Shown here: in pieces, positions 35,611 through 47,407 of the stretch
How the letters are laid out: each line of letters begins with the position of its first letter
Numbering within the stretch: the stretch's first letter is position 1
Made by a program: the position numbers and the translations under genes
From: Aspidiotus rigidus
Taxonomy: Eukaryota > Arthropoda > Insecta > Hemiptera > Diaspididae
Direction of reading: 5' to 3'
Length of the DNA stretch: 64,000 nucleotides
Assembly: GCA_035079385.1 (NCBI GenBank)
Contig: JAVHKY010000025.1
Coordinates: 17,272,501-17,336,500, forward strand
Notes under the pieces: generated by a model
What the model was told of the DNA's origin: nothing
What the model saw: the letters and a program-made list of their open reading frames with translations, nothing else
Database searches by the model: none

Positions 35611-37320
35611 CCCCTCTTGCTTTGGGTTACCGGAAGTAATATCATCCAGGAAATCCTCAAAAATTTTGTGTTTTATTGGACCTCTTCGAGTGAATAAATT
35701 TTTATAAAGTGATCAATCTCTGAAGGGAAAAAAAACATAAATATAAATACATACATTATTATATTGACGTCTCGTTCCGAACATTTTTTTTCCGCTTTTC
35801 GACGACGTAAGTACCACGAATAAGTATAGCGCAAATAATCTACAAAAAAAAAAAAAAAAAAAACGAAGGATGAAAATTATTTTATTCAAGCTTCGCTGAA
35901 TTTACACGATGGTAGGGTCTAAGGCAATCTTTTTTCCGTTTGATAAATTAGATTCCTTTTCTGTGAAAATGAATTTTTTACGCTCACTTCGTTCTTGAAA
36001 GCGTTATCTAAGTATTTTCAATGTCTTTTATACCTTCTCCGCCAACTTATAGTGAAAGTTCTTTGTTGTTTGATAAAAAGAAGAGCGAAAAAAAAATAAA
36101 CTTCTAAACCAAAGGATTCTTCAATTCCGTATTCGTAGATACTTACTTGTAAAGTTTTTCGCTATCCTCGTCGTAATAAAAGTTACACACTTTTCTCATT
36201 TTATTTTATTCATTTTGATGGAAGAAGAGAACAATATATTATTAAATTATTCATTAAGATTACCGGAGAGTTTTTCATTACATTATTGGACAGTAATATA
36301 CAGGCTTATAGACGATAATCTATCATTATGGACGTGAGCGAAACGAGACGATTTCCGGTATAGTCGTAAGTAACTTATCTTTGAAGTTTTTTGTAGACGA
36401 CTATAAGCAAACGTGCACTGGGTTGAAATTCAGAATTATAACCGCGGAAATTTTCTTCTCCTTTTCATAACGTATGTTACATGTAGGCTAGGTAGTAAAG
36501 GATACGATCCTATGTTTCTTGACGTTTAGAGTTTATGTTGGAAAGCGTTTTTTGATAAATTGATTTCGTTACATATTCAGGCAGTTACTCGTGAAACTTC
36601 CTCGAAAAGAAGAAAATTCGTGACGTTTTGTCGTAAACGTAAGTATATAATGAAAGTTTTTTTTTCATCAATTTAAATCTTCTGCTTTAATGTAGTCCAT
36701 TTAGGAAATAGTCTGATTTTGATAGGTGGTGCAGGATGGTGGTATGATAATAATGTCCATTTTAAAAGAAACATTTGAAAAAATTTCAATCAAATTCCGT
36801 CGAATTATGAGAATATATACATAACTTTTCTTTTCCTATAACAAGCTCGTTGGAGAGAGAAAGAGAGAGAAAAAAAAACTAATAGCAATTTATTAGGATG
36901 TCGAAAAATAATATTAAAAAAAAAAAAGATGGCCACACCTACTTCATAGTTTGTCTTTTATGCAATTCTATTCTTCCGTAATATGAAGACTTTCAAAAGA
37001 CAGCCCAGCGAACTCCTCCTAAATATTATTTCTTCGGCCGACTATATATCATTTTTGGAGTACGATGTAAATAACATTTTTTGTTAGGAAGCTCTCTCTA
37101 TGAGTAGAAGCTACAATTCTGGATACAAATCAATTCAAAGACTTGTTTCAAAGGCGTAGCCAAGAAATTGTGGTCAAAATTTTAAGGAATGCTACATCTG
37201 CATCTCTAATTTTGATAATATTGTCAGAAAAAATTGATACCCATCGCAACACCCACTATAAATTAGTTCTCTCCCTATTTCTGAGTACACATACGTTCCA
37301 GCAAATTCTTCCCTCTGGCG
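35611..37320. other. Unassigned AT-rich DNA
   Basis: No gene seen. 36962-36980 (CAATTCTATTCTTCCGTA) matches a short piece of the LINE at 4295-4312, otherwise nothing. A-runs at about 35838-35856 and 36917-36928. Confidence 0.5.
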
Positions 37321-37329
37321 TTGACTCCC

Positions 37330-37544
37330 GCTTATTTGTTGAGCTGAAGTTTTTTTCAATCGCGTTCATGTCGCATATGCAGACCACCGCCCGTCCTCCA
37401 TAATGGAGTACGTGCGGGCTGCGTATGCATTTCGAATCGACCCTTTCGGGTATAACTTCAGTGAAGGAAGAATCTCCTCTGCGAACCCCCTCTTCTACTC
37501 GGCAACTGCCAAGTTGCTTTGGAACCGCCAAGCTGGAATGCCCC
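37330..37544 (-). mobile_element. 3' UTR of R1-like LINE, cut off by PLE copy 3
   Basis: Starts with the 12-bp CTGGAATGCCCC (37533-37544) that also lies at 40630-40641, and continues away from the PLE. Because the R1-like ORF reads towards 40642 on the minus strand, this stretch should be the continuation of its 3' UTR. The outer boundary is approximate. Confidence 0.5.
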
Positions 37545-38642
37545 ATGACAGAATACTCAAAGAGTAGAGTAAACGAAAAGCTAATTACAAAGACCGCAGA
37601 TATAAAGGAGAAGATGCGAGATCTTTCGGTTAACAAACCATCATCGGGCAAAGTTAGAACGCCACTGACCCAGATACGTCTCATAAAACAGAATACCAAC
37701 GAGATCAGTATTGAACGAGCGAGCCCTCGCGAGGTGACTCAAACTCGTAGACCAATTCAACTAAACCTTCGTCGGGAAAATACCTGTTCAGTACGGTAAC
37801 ATCGTCACTGTTCAGATGACGCACTATTTCGATATTTTCCAACGCAACGCGCTTGAAGTAAGAATTCTCCTTGTGGAGAAGGGTAGCCGAACCTTCCTTG
37901 AAACTATGACCACTGGAGACAAGGTGGTCCGCAAAGGCCGAATCACCCACATTACCTTTCTTCCAGGCCTTAAGGTGCTCCTCTACTCGTATTCCAAGCT
38001 GGCGACCCGTCTCGCCTATGTATGCGCCGTTACAATCCTTGCATTCCAATTTGTACACCCCGCTCCTCTCCCCTTGCGGGATGGGGTCCTTTAGCCTAAC
38101 AAACAAACCCTTCACAGTAGTGAGGTTATAAAAAGCAGGCCTGAAGCCAAAGGGGCGGAGGACACGAGTCAGCTTGGATGAAAACTCACCCAAAAACGGG
38201 AGCCTGATCCAACGTAATCTCTTATTATTATTACCACTCAGATCGCGGGGGAGGGAAGTGGTAGAATCAAGGCCCTTCCTCGTAAGTTTTTTACGGACCA
38301 TACGGTCAATGTCCAAGTTGACCTCATTCACAGCGGCCAAGTGCTTAATGGTCGCCAACTCCTTTTGGAAAGCTGGTTGACTTGGCGGAATGCTAGTCAG
38401 TCGATGAATATAACTATTGAAGGCAGCGAACTTATGAGAAAACGGACAGAAGGACGATCCGTGGACAACTGTATCGGTCGAAGTATCCTTCCTGAATATC
38501 GCAAAGTCATGGTCCCCATCTCTATCAGAGATAGTGAGATCCAGAAAGTTTATGGAAGAACCTCCAATTTCTGTAGTGAATTTTATGGAGAGATACATTT
38601 TATTCAGATACTGAAGAAACTCACCAAGGAGCTCTTGAGGAC
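37545..38642 (-). mobile_element. Inverted arm of PLE copy 3
   Basis: Minus-strand ORF 37705-38598 (297 aa) encodes the last RT segment, linker and complete GIY-YIG nuclease, nearly identical to the C-terminal half of the 489-aa ORF on the plus strand. The arm mirrors about 39491-40592. The turn point is at GAGGACC (38636-38642). Confidence 0.9.
37612..37647 (-). ncRNA. Hammerhead-like motif, inverted arm of PLE copy 3
   Basis: Reverse-complement copy of the motif at 40492-40527: CCGATGA, T, GGTT/AACC stem, GAAA, AGAT-ctcgc-ATCT. Confidence 0.3.
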
Positions 38643-38964
38643 CGCCCCCCTCCCTCGTATAAACAATTACGCATGTGAGGTGATAGATAATCTGAGGAGG
38701 AAGGTCAGGGACCAGGGGTTAATCCTTACTAAAGCCGACAAGGGTAACGCGATCGTAGTCCTGGAGAAATCCTCCTACGTTTCCAAGGTTCAAGAGCTTC
38801 TCACTCAATGTGGAGCTATTGAAAATAGCTCTCTTTTAACTTCCCTAACTATGTCAAAGAGGTTAGGAAAGTTGTGAACGGGAGTGAGTTTATCATAAAA
38901 AGTTCTTCGCTCAAAAAAGCCCTGCTCGTACCTAACCCTGTCCCCCCCCCCCCTCCTCTATGGG

Positions 38965-40434
38965 TTGCCAAAAGTTCACAAGATGAATACTTCTATGCGG
39001 CCTGTCGTCTCCTACGTCTCCTCCCCTGCCTATTTTCTGGCCAAGTTCTTGGATCGTTGGTTCAAGTCTCGAATCGAGTACGAGTCCCCCTACTCCGTTA
39101 AAAATTCGGTTTCTCTGACCGAGAGGCTCAAAAATGTTACCTTGCCTCCGGGTACTAGCCTCTGCTCATTTGATGTAGCCGGCCTCTTTCCCAACATACC
39201 AAAGGCCCATACTATGCAGTATATGGGTAACCTACTTGTAAAGTTCGACAACGAGATACAGGAATTTTTTGGCCTCCTTAATGCGTGCTGGTCCCCTAAC
39301 TTCTGTAAGTTCAATGGGAAATTTTACGAGTTCCCTGAGGAGGTAGGAATCCCCATCGGCTCTCCTTTGGGCTCTCTCGTTTCGGAGATATTTATGTCCA
39401 GATTTGAGGTTGACTTGTTTTCCTCTGGCCAAGTGCTACTGAGTCACATTCATTACTGGCACCGATATGTGGACGATATATTATGTGCGTGGACTGGTCC
39501 TCAAGAGATCCTTGGTGAGTTTCTTCAGTATCTGAATAAAATGTATTTCTCCATAAAATTCACTACAGAAATTGGAGGTTCTTCCATAAACTTTCTGGAT
39601 CTCACTATCTCTGATAGAGATGGGGACCATGACTATGCGATATTCAGGAAGGATACTTCGACCGATACAGTTGTCCACGGATCGTCCTTCTGTCCGTTTT
39701 CTCATAAGTTCGCTGCCTTCAATAGTTATATTCATCGACTGACTAGCATTCCGCTAAGTCAACCAGCTTTCCAAAAGGAGTTGGCGACCATTAAGCACTT
39801 GGCCGCTGTGAATGAGGTCAACTTGGACATTGACCGTATGGTCCGTAAAAAACTTACGAGGAAGGGCCTTGATTCTACCACTTCCCTCCCCCGCGATCTG
39901 AGTGGTAATAATAATAAGAGATTACGTTGGATCAGGCTCCCGTTTTTGGGTGAGTTTTCATCCAAGCTGACTCGTGTCCTCCGCCCCTTTGGCTTCAGGC
40001 CTGCTTTTTATAACCTCACTACTGTGAAGGGTTTGTTTGTTAGGCTAAAGGACCCCATCCCGCAAGGGGAGAGGAGCGGGGTGTACAAATTGGAATGCAA
40101 GGATTGTAACGGCGTATACATAGGCGAGACGGGTCGCCAGCTTGGAATACGAGTAGAGGAGCACCTTAAGGCCTGGAAGAAAGGTAATTTGGGTGATTCG
40201 GCCTTTGCGGACCACCTTGTCTCCAGTGGTCATAGTTTCAAGGAAGGTTCGGCTACCCTTCTCCACAAGGAGAATTCTTACTTCAAGCGCGTTGCGTTGG
40301 AAAATATCGAAATAGTGCGTCATCTGAACAGTGACGGTGTTACCGTACTGAACAGGTATTTTCCCGACGAAGGTTTAGTTGAATTGGTCTACGAGTTTGA
40401 GTCACCTCGCGAGGGCTCGCTCGTTCAATACTGA
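38965..40434 (+). CDS. PLE reverse transcriptase / GIY-YIG endonuclease ORF (5'-incomplete)
   Basis: 489 aa without a stop. RT: RPVVSYVSSPAYFLAKFL (12-29), motif A FDVAGLF with Asp70, GIPIGSPLGS (128-137) and YVDD at 168-171. A Lys/Arg-rich linker (about 290-345) is followed by GIY-YIG: GVY at 372-374 and YIG at 385-387, Arg396, HKENSY-region Glu, and a CxxC pair (Cys378, Cys381) between the two motifs as in other PLEs. All catalytic residues are visible. The Met at 38965 is only the first ATG in this frame: the natural N-terminus lies upstream in other frames, broken by two shifts, so full-length protein is unlikely. Confidence 0.88.
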   Translation: MPKVHKMNTSMRPVVSYVSSPAYFLAKFLDRWFKSRIEYESPYSVKNSVSLTERLKNVTLPPGTSLCSFDVAGLFPNIPKAHTMQYMGNLLVKFDNEIQEFFGLLNACWSPNFCKFNGKFYEFPEEVGIPIGSPLGSLVSEIFMSRFEVDLFSSGQVLLSHIHYWHRYVDDILCAWTGPQEILGEFLQYLNKMYFSIKFTTEIGGSSINFLDLTISDRDGDHDYAIFRKDTSTDTVVHGSSFCPFSHKFAAFNSYIHRLTSIPLSQPAFQKELATIKHLAAVNEVNLDIDRMVRKKLTRKGLDSTTSLPRDLSGNNNKRLRWIRLPFLGEFSSKLTRVLRPFGFRPAFYNLTTVKGLFVRLKDPIPQGERSGVYKLECKDCNGVYIGETGRQLGIRVEEHLKAWKKGNLGDSAFADHLVSSGHSFKEGSATLLHKENSYFKRVALENIEIVRHLNSDGVTVLNRYFPDEGLVELVYEFESPREGSLVQY

Positions 40435-40491
40435 TCTCGTTGGTATTCTGTTTTATGAGACGTATCTGGGTCAGTGGCGTTCTAACTTTGC

Positions 40492-40527
40492 CCGATGATG
40501 GTTTGTTAACCGAAAGATCTCGCATCT
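40492..40527 (+). ncRNA. Hammerhead-like motif at the 3' end of PLE copy 3
   Basis: CCGATGA (40492-40498), T, GGTT-tgtt-AACC (40500-40511), GAAA (40512-40515), stem III AGAT-ctcgc-ATCT (40515-40527). The 4-bp stem III is perfect and differs from copy 1 at two base pairs while keeping pairing. The core carries U4C and one extra nucleotide. Confidence 0.35.
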
Positions 40528-40641
40528 TCTCCTTTATATCTGCGGTCTTTGTAATTAGCTTTTCGTTTACTCTACTCTTTGAGTATTCTGTCATTTTGTC
40601 GAGCCGTAACGTTTCGGACCGTGTCAATTCTGGAATGCCCC

Positions 40642-42850
40642 CTTGGCACGCACAAAAACATAACACACACAACAACAACACCATCACAATACACAATATA
40701 GTAGGTCACTGTTGGAGTTTCTTCATCTTCTTCTCTCTCCGGGGATGATCTTAGTCCTCTTCTTCCTGCAAGTTTGGTTGTTGATGGTACACAGGTGTCG
40801 AGGAGACCATGGCGTGGTTCTGCATTTGCTTATTTCATTCCTAGTCCATCTTCTTCTATATGACAGGAGCCGCAAATGCAGACACCTGTTTCCACGCTCC
40901 TTTGGAACCTAGTATGGTGGGTACCAGGCTACTTGGGTCAAGCGCTTCATCTACCCCGATCTCTTGAAGAGACCGACTAAGCTTGTCCCGCTCACGCCTT
41001 ACACTCAAATAGGGTGGTTGTGGACCACCCACGGTTACAGTGCGAAGACGTTGCCTGCACAACTTTCCTTAATTTTTCGTGAAGGTACTTGATGAAGTAG
41101 CTATGACCGCTTAACACCTGCGTCAGGTGAAAGTTCAGCTGACCATGATGTCGATGTCGGTTTATCCACGCATCAAGGTCGCTTATTAGCACCCAGCTCA
41201 CTCTGGGCAATTCTTGGTTTCACTTTACAAGCAAGGAGCGTCTGGCCTCCTGTTGATCCGTAAAGCTTCTTGGTTGGTCGTTGTCCTCTTCTTTGCTTTG
41301 AACACCACCGCTCTCTCCTCAGCAAGCAGCTCGATTGGTGGTGAACGGTCGAGACAATGCGATAGGCACTAACACACCTCAGCGCAGCTCTTCGTATGGT
41401 CATTACCATATCTTTCCTTCTGTCTAGTAACTTCATGGAGTCGGCCCATACTGGCGCACCATATAGGAGGATTGACAAGGCGGTGTTCATCATGATCCTT
41501 CTTCTAATTGCTTCTCTCGGTCCTCCTAGGTTCCTCATCAGGCGGCCTAGAATCCAACTACCTGGCCCGCTTTTTCCGCTGCCATCAGGAAATGGTGCCT
41601 GAAGCTCAGCGTTGAGTCAAACCAGATACCCAAAGACTTCATTTGCTTCTTGTTTTCAATTTCCACACCTTGCAGGCAGAACTTCCAACGGGTCGTGAAT
41701 ATAGTGGCCTCCGTCTTACTAGGTGAAAGTTCGAGTCCAGCCGACTCGATCCAAAGCGTCACTACCTCTAAAGCCCGGTTTACCCTGCTCTCCACCGCTA
41801 CAGTTGTTTCAGCAGTGCATAGCACTAGGGTGTCACCTGCATAGCAGATAAGCTGAACCCTTGATGGCAACTACACCTTAAATATCCCTTTAAATGCGAC
41901 GCACCATAAAAGTGGCCCAATGATCGACCCCTGCGGCACCCCACAAGTAACAGGGCGCTTTACTGTACCAGCCGACGTCTCTGCTTGGATTTCATTACAG
42001 CTAAGATAGCTGCTGATCATCCTTAGCAGGTATGCGGGCACTCCTGCGGCCACAAGAGCTTCCAATATCCTCATCCATGGAATTGAATTTCTTATGTCGA
42101 GGCTGAAGGCTGCGCAAAACTGAAGCATAGCAATTGCTGACTCGGCTATCCTCTTCAGCCGGATTGCAGCATCTGATGTACAGCGTTCAGTTTGAAAACT
42201 GTACTGACTACTAGAGATTATATCTCTTTCCTTCAGATAGCTCTCCAGTCGATTGGCTATCACTGTTTCAAGGAGTTTCCCAATATTGTCCAGCAGACAA
42301 CGTGGACGATAAGAAGATAGTAGACGAGGTGGTCTATCAATCAATGCTAGCCTGGCTTTCTTCCATCGCACGGGGAACAGTCCCACAACAATTGCCGCAT
42401 TAAATGTAACTATCAACAAGCAGTGCTGGGTCAACTGAATGTATGACGCTCCACACTGGATTTGGAATCTCATCCGGGCCCGGAGCCTTCCAATACTTAT
42501 CCCGCAGCCTATTGACTGCTGCATCCACCTCCTGGGTACCTAGGAGGGTTACACCATCCTCTTCTTCTATTGGTAGCCTTACCATTGTAGGTGGCTGCTG
42601 AGGGAACAAGTTATCAATGATTTGACCCACAATATCCAGCTCCATTCGGCTCATTGCTGAGAGGCCTTTTAGCTTCTTTAGCACTATCTTATAAGGCTTT
42701 CCAAACGGGTCGTCCTCTGCCATCTCACACAGCTCTTGCCATGCAGCACTCTTGCTGTCTTTGATAGCCTTCAACTCGGCAATCTTGTTGGTCCACCAGT
42801 GAACGGCTCTCCTCTTCTTTGGTGGACGAGCTAAAGTCTTCAGAATGACT
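40642..42850 (-). mobile_element. R1-like non-LTR retrotransposon, 5'-truncated, degenerate
   Basis: Minus strand, 5' to 3': VHWWTNKIAELKAIKDSKSA (42820), KAPGPDEIPN (42470), the RT region with SYRPRCLLDNIGKLLETVI (~42290), QYSFQTERCTSDAAIRLKRI, GVPQGSIIGPLLW (41930), then LICYAGDTLVL (41850), where the catalytic YADD has become YAGD, then LELSPSKTEATIF and the C-terminal LNFHLTQVLSGHSYFIKYL (41130) that is typical of R1-clade proteins. Stops and shifts separate the pieces. No endonuclease domain remains. The 3' end was split by PLE copy 3. Confidence 0.85.
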
Positions 42851-45001
42851 CTTCTTTTTTGGATCGGAACTCTCCCCCTTCCCCTTCCTCTACCCCTTAA
42901 TCAATGTTTCACCCTGATGGTATCACATCTTATTCGGGTTTATAAATTTCCCAGGGCTGAAGGGCTGAGAACGGTTATAATTTTTCAAAAAGTTATAAAG
43001 AAACCAAAATCTTCATTAAATTTTATTACTTCATGGAGTTCGAAAATTTCGACCTTCGAGTTCTAGTTTGAGTTTCGTAGGATTTTAGAACGAAAGGAGA
43101 AGAAAGGAAGAAGAAGATTGAAATAGGTTTTCTACTTTGCTAAATTGACTCCGTCGATACAACTTCAAGTATTTCTAAGTCTGCCAATGACGTCAAAATT
43201 CGAGCTCGTAATATTTCCAATGTAGAGGTTCAGAAATTGAAATATTACAACGTCTTCTTTATCCCCTGTCCTCCTTGAACATATAGTTCGTCCTTTTAGG
43301 AATGTTCCTCTGCATGTTAGGCTATCTAGCTGACGGCCTCATTTGTTTCACTCGTTCGCCTCCTCCTCTCCATATATGAGTTTTTGACCTAGTATAAGTC
43401 TTATATACTGTATATTTTGAGCTAACTCGCATCGCTCTTTGGCGGCACAGCCCCAAGTATGGGTACAGATGAAAAAAAAACAGTACACTGTCTTCCTCTA
43501 AATAAAATTTTGCCAAAAAGTCATGTAATAATTATGAAATAGTGATGAAAATTATTCAAAAGTCAAGATTTGAAACGACACTCGAGTAATCGGCAACATG
43601 TGATTATTTTTTACTCACTCTGAAAGTAAATTTTGTAAAGTATATTGACTCATGAGAAAAAACGAATTCAAGTATGAACTTGAGCCCCCCTCCCTCCTCT
43701 CACAGTTGTGTTAAATAAAGATCTTTTAACCCTCTTCCTCTCATTTAAAGTGCTATAGTAATATTTTAGAAATCGAATTTTTTTATCGCTCCAAAATATT
43801 CATTAGAAAATATGAATAAAATCTTATAAATTTGATTTATTCTAAATAATTTAAAATTATTGATTTATTTTAATCTGTTAATTAATAGTATAAATAATTA
43901 ATCATAAAAATATTAGACCTAAGAAATATTATTATTACATTCAATATCTAGAAATGAATATTATATAGCCTAATTACCGTACAAATAAAAAAAAAGATAA
44001 TTAAATAAGAATTACTGACGTCTAAAGCAATATTCAGTGCCATTGTCAAAAGCATAATTATTCAGGAAAGGGACGAATGAAAGAGAAATATTATTCGAAA
44101 AAAGTCTCAACTTTCATCTCTGTGGTTGCTAGAACTCTTATAAATTAAGTAAATTCTGAACAAGGAATGATTTTAAATAATTTTAATGGCTTGAGATTTA
44201 TATAAAATAGCAAAAATGTTTTCATAAATGTCAGCTAGAATAGGTAGAATTTTTTCAAGTTTCATTCAAAGAATAATTTGGTCTAGCTACACTGATGAAT
44301 TTTATCATCAAAATTGAAATAGGTAGGTACAAAATCACGTCATCGTCGTCGAAAGTGAATGACAGAAATATGTTCGCTAGCAGTCTCAAACCACTCGCAG
44401 ATAGATATTGTATCGCAATCTATGTAAATCTATTATGTAACATGACTGTTTCATCAAACAATATTGAATAAGCTGATGTTCCATCGTCGTGACGAACATC
44501 AACAAGAAAATTTTTGTTTCATCCAACTTTTAGGATTCGAATCTATTACCATCTTGTTGATAACTAAACTGGAAGACCTACAGCAACAGGAAGAGCTTCA
44601 AATTTTTCTTTCCTACGTTTGTTTATCAACAGTCGGCTGGAGACGATAGTGATTCTGAGAAAATAACTCGTTCGAATATCGAATTTCTTGATTAGATTTA
44701 TATCATACTTGCGTATATAAGATATAGACTTTGTAATTTTGTCTGCGAGTTTACGTGCAACCCAATTGAACGAATGTTCATAATACATGCGCTCGCTGCG
44801 CAACACTTTCTTCTGTACAGCTTCGCTTTCTTGTATGAATAGTAATTTATGAATTCTGAAAGCCTAATTACTTGTCATCGTATTTTCAAATTGATAACCG
44901 AAGTTCCATGTACAAATAAAATTTAATAAATCATTACGAACACAACGAAAAAATAATACACAAATGAAATTGTGCGATATCTTCTCTTTTCAGGTACCAA
45001 C
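42851..45001. other. Intergenic DNA upstream of the GTPase gene
   Basis: No gene seen. 43740-44000 is AT-rich. The stretch just before 45002 ends in a splice acceptor (TTCTCTTTTCAG at 44982-44993), so a 5' UTR exon of the GTPase gene should lie in here; I could not place it. Confidence 0.45.
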
Positions 45002-46271
45002 ATGGCATCAGTCCTTTCAGATACTGTGGCATCTGGGTTGTCGCCGATCTCGTCAATTTGCAGACTGAGTTTATACTCGAAAAATAAACCTCTGAAAGTG
45101 GTGGTCTTAGGACAAACGGGGGTCGGGAAAACAGGTAAGCGATAGCTTCGAAAGTTTTTCTTACAACTTCAATTTCTACAAAAATATTCTCTCTTTTCAG
45201 CATTGGTTGTGCGTTTCATTACCAAACGCTTTATTGGAGAATACGAAACCACTCTCGAGAAAAAGTACACCTTCCATACAATACTAAACGATGATATGGT
45301 TAATTTTGAAATTCTAGATACCGCTGGTAAAACCACTCAAGTGAGTTGCACGTGTAAAATCGTGAATATACGATACTAAGTTTAGAATTTTCTAAACCAC
45401 TCCATTTTTTAGGAAGTCGACCGGTTACGTTTGGAAACGAATATCAGGTGGGCTGAAGTATTCGTTCTGGTCTATTCGGTAACAGATAAATGTTCGTTCG
45501 ACGAGTGTAATCGACTTAAATTTCTAATAAATTACAATAAACGCAGAAAAAAACTTGGATCGAGTAGTTACAAAGTACGTATATTGAAAAAAATCACATC
45601 AAAATCTCCTTCACGTAGTACTATAAAAAATGCTCTTACAGGAATGCAACCATTCCGATGTTCCTGTCGCATTGGTCGGCAATAAGAATGACCTAGAAGC
45701 CGACCGAATGGTCACGACCGAGGAAGGAAAAAAACGTAGCCAAGAAATAGGCTGCGTATTCTTCCACGAGATCTCAGTCAGGGAGAATATAGAACAGGTG
45801 AGTGAGAAAACACTACTAGCTCTGTAAAAAATATTCTTCTCAACCATTCTGATTTATCCACAGGTACGGACCATATTCAGCGACCTATGGGCATATTGGA
45901 AAGTACATATGAAGTTACCGAAATTGAGACGATCGTGCAGCGAAATGCAGAATCCTCTTAGTCACGCATTCCACAATTCCGCGCAAGCGGCGCTCAATCG
46001 TAAATCTATTGCCACGACGATGCTGGGGAGAAGATGGACCGAGATCGATTTAGAAGACAAAGAAAGCGAGAAACCCGATCCGTCCGAATTCGACAATAGT
46101 TTACCCCCTTTCCGTAGTCGCGCTTCCACCGAGAGTCAGATTACGATGAAGAGCAACAGCGCCATGTCACTTTGGCAAATATCGCCGGCAACGTCACCGA
46201 GTTCTAGACTCGCGGACCGCAGAATGTCCATCGCTATGAAAGGCGATGATTCATCTTCAAGTTCAACATGA
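45002..46271 (+). CDS. RERG-like small GTPase (Ras family), 5 exons
   Basis: Exons 45002-45134, 45201-45340, 45413-45574, 45642-45797 and 45864-46271 join in frame to 332 aa. All introns are 66-72 nt with GT-AG ends. G1 P-loop GQTGVGKT (37-44), ALVVRFITKRFIGEYETTLE (45-64) closely resembles RERG, G3 DTAGK (84-88), IRWAEVFVLVYSVTDKCSFD as in RERG/RASL proteins, G4 NKND (159-162), G5-like EIS (188-190). Family members are cytosolic Ras-type switches without a lipid anchor, and this one also lacks a CAAX box. The ~130-residue Ser-rich tail is much longer than in RERG. The residue matching catalytic Gln61 of Ras is Lys88. Confidence 0.85.
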
Positions 46272-47407
46272 TTCAACGTATGATCGTGAACTCGTGTCAG
46301 CGTCAACGAACGACGATTTTGGAACGTGACGAGAAATCGGCCTTCAACATTTGGAACATATTGATAATTTGACTATCGAAAACGTAATCTTGATCGACAC
46401 CATCGATTGAATCTCTGAATTTTATATTCGAGCTACCGTGTGCGCTGTCCATCACAACAGCTTTTAAACCGCTTCGGAGGTTCATGCATCTGTAATTTAG
46501 GTTAAGGAATATTTCCTATTACCTTGAAATTAACATTTTGTAACCGAGAACATCTGCTGTGGAAAAAAAAAGAGTTGTACTTGTTTCTTTTAATATTTAA
46601 AAGAGGAAGGAGGGCGGAAAGAAGAAGTTTTGAGATAAAACTTAATTTAAAGGGATTTCAGTTCGTCACCCATTTCTTTTCACTCTTTACATAAATTATC
46701 AGGAAAAATTCTACCCGAGATTCAATATTCTAACTATTTTCTTTGAACAGACTTTTCACTCCTAATTCGATTTTCGATTTAATTTTTCAGTTTTCTGTTT
46801 CATTCGGACAAAATATTACAAAGAATTCATTTTTCGTAGGTAAAACGGATACCAAGTCCAATGTCAATTAACTTTTGCAAACACAAATCAAATCCTACCA
46901 GATTAGAAGGAGAAAAAACTAGAAAAGTAAACGTCAAAAGGTTGAAAATTGGCTCATAATTCTTGAAGTCTCGAATAAATTCATTGTTTTGTTGTATCGT
47001 AAAATTCACACGTAAGATTACCATAAGTGTAAGGACTGAAGTTCGACAAACGAGGGTAAGAACACATTTTTGGAAATTATTTTGCAATTCAAATTCGATC
47101 TTTGAGCATAGGCCTCGATCATCATTCGAGAATCGAAAAAAGCAACGCCGCGCCGTAGCTTTAAGTAACGATTGAATTGTTGAAATGTGTAAAATTTATC
47201 TTTCCGAATGTTAACGAGAACTGATCAGAGCTTATTTCACCTCTATCAAGAAAATACGAAAATAAAATTTCCTGGTTTTGACATTAACACTACGAACCAA
47301 TTGCTAGAATTTCCTTATTCACCCTCTAACGAGAAGAACTCTTCAAATATTGACGAGCCTCAAAAAAGAATCGAAATTTATCACGTTCGTATGAATTCAG
47401 CAAACGA
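46272..47407. other. Convergent 3' intergenic region
   Basis: Lies between the stops of the GTPase gene (+) and the AIRIM-like gene (-), so it should hold both 3' UTRs. AATAAA-type signals occur (for example at 46975). The short ORFs here lack recognisable motifs. Confidence 0.5.

Larger units (their letters stand above)
38643..40592 (+). mobile_element. Penelope-like element copy 3, forward body
   Basis: Starts inside the N-terminal RT region (NNYACEVIDNLRRKVRDQG, ADKGNAIVVLEK, 38663-38800), shifts frame near 38843 and again at a C12 run (38942-38953), then enters the uninterrupted RT plus nuclease ORF. It ends at GTATTCTGTCAT. With its inverted arm it is flanked by CTGGAATGCCCC on both sides. 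Confidence 0.9.

Noticed and set aside
38874..38990. Programmed frameshift at the C-rich run before the PLE RT
   Set aside because: Copies 2 and 3 have the same +1 relation between the N-terminal and RT frames there, but copy 1 has a different one, and run lengths vary. Slippage decay explains it more simply.
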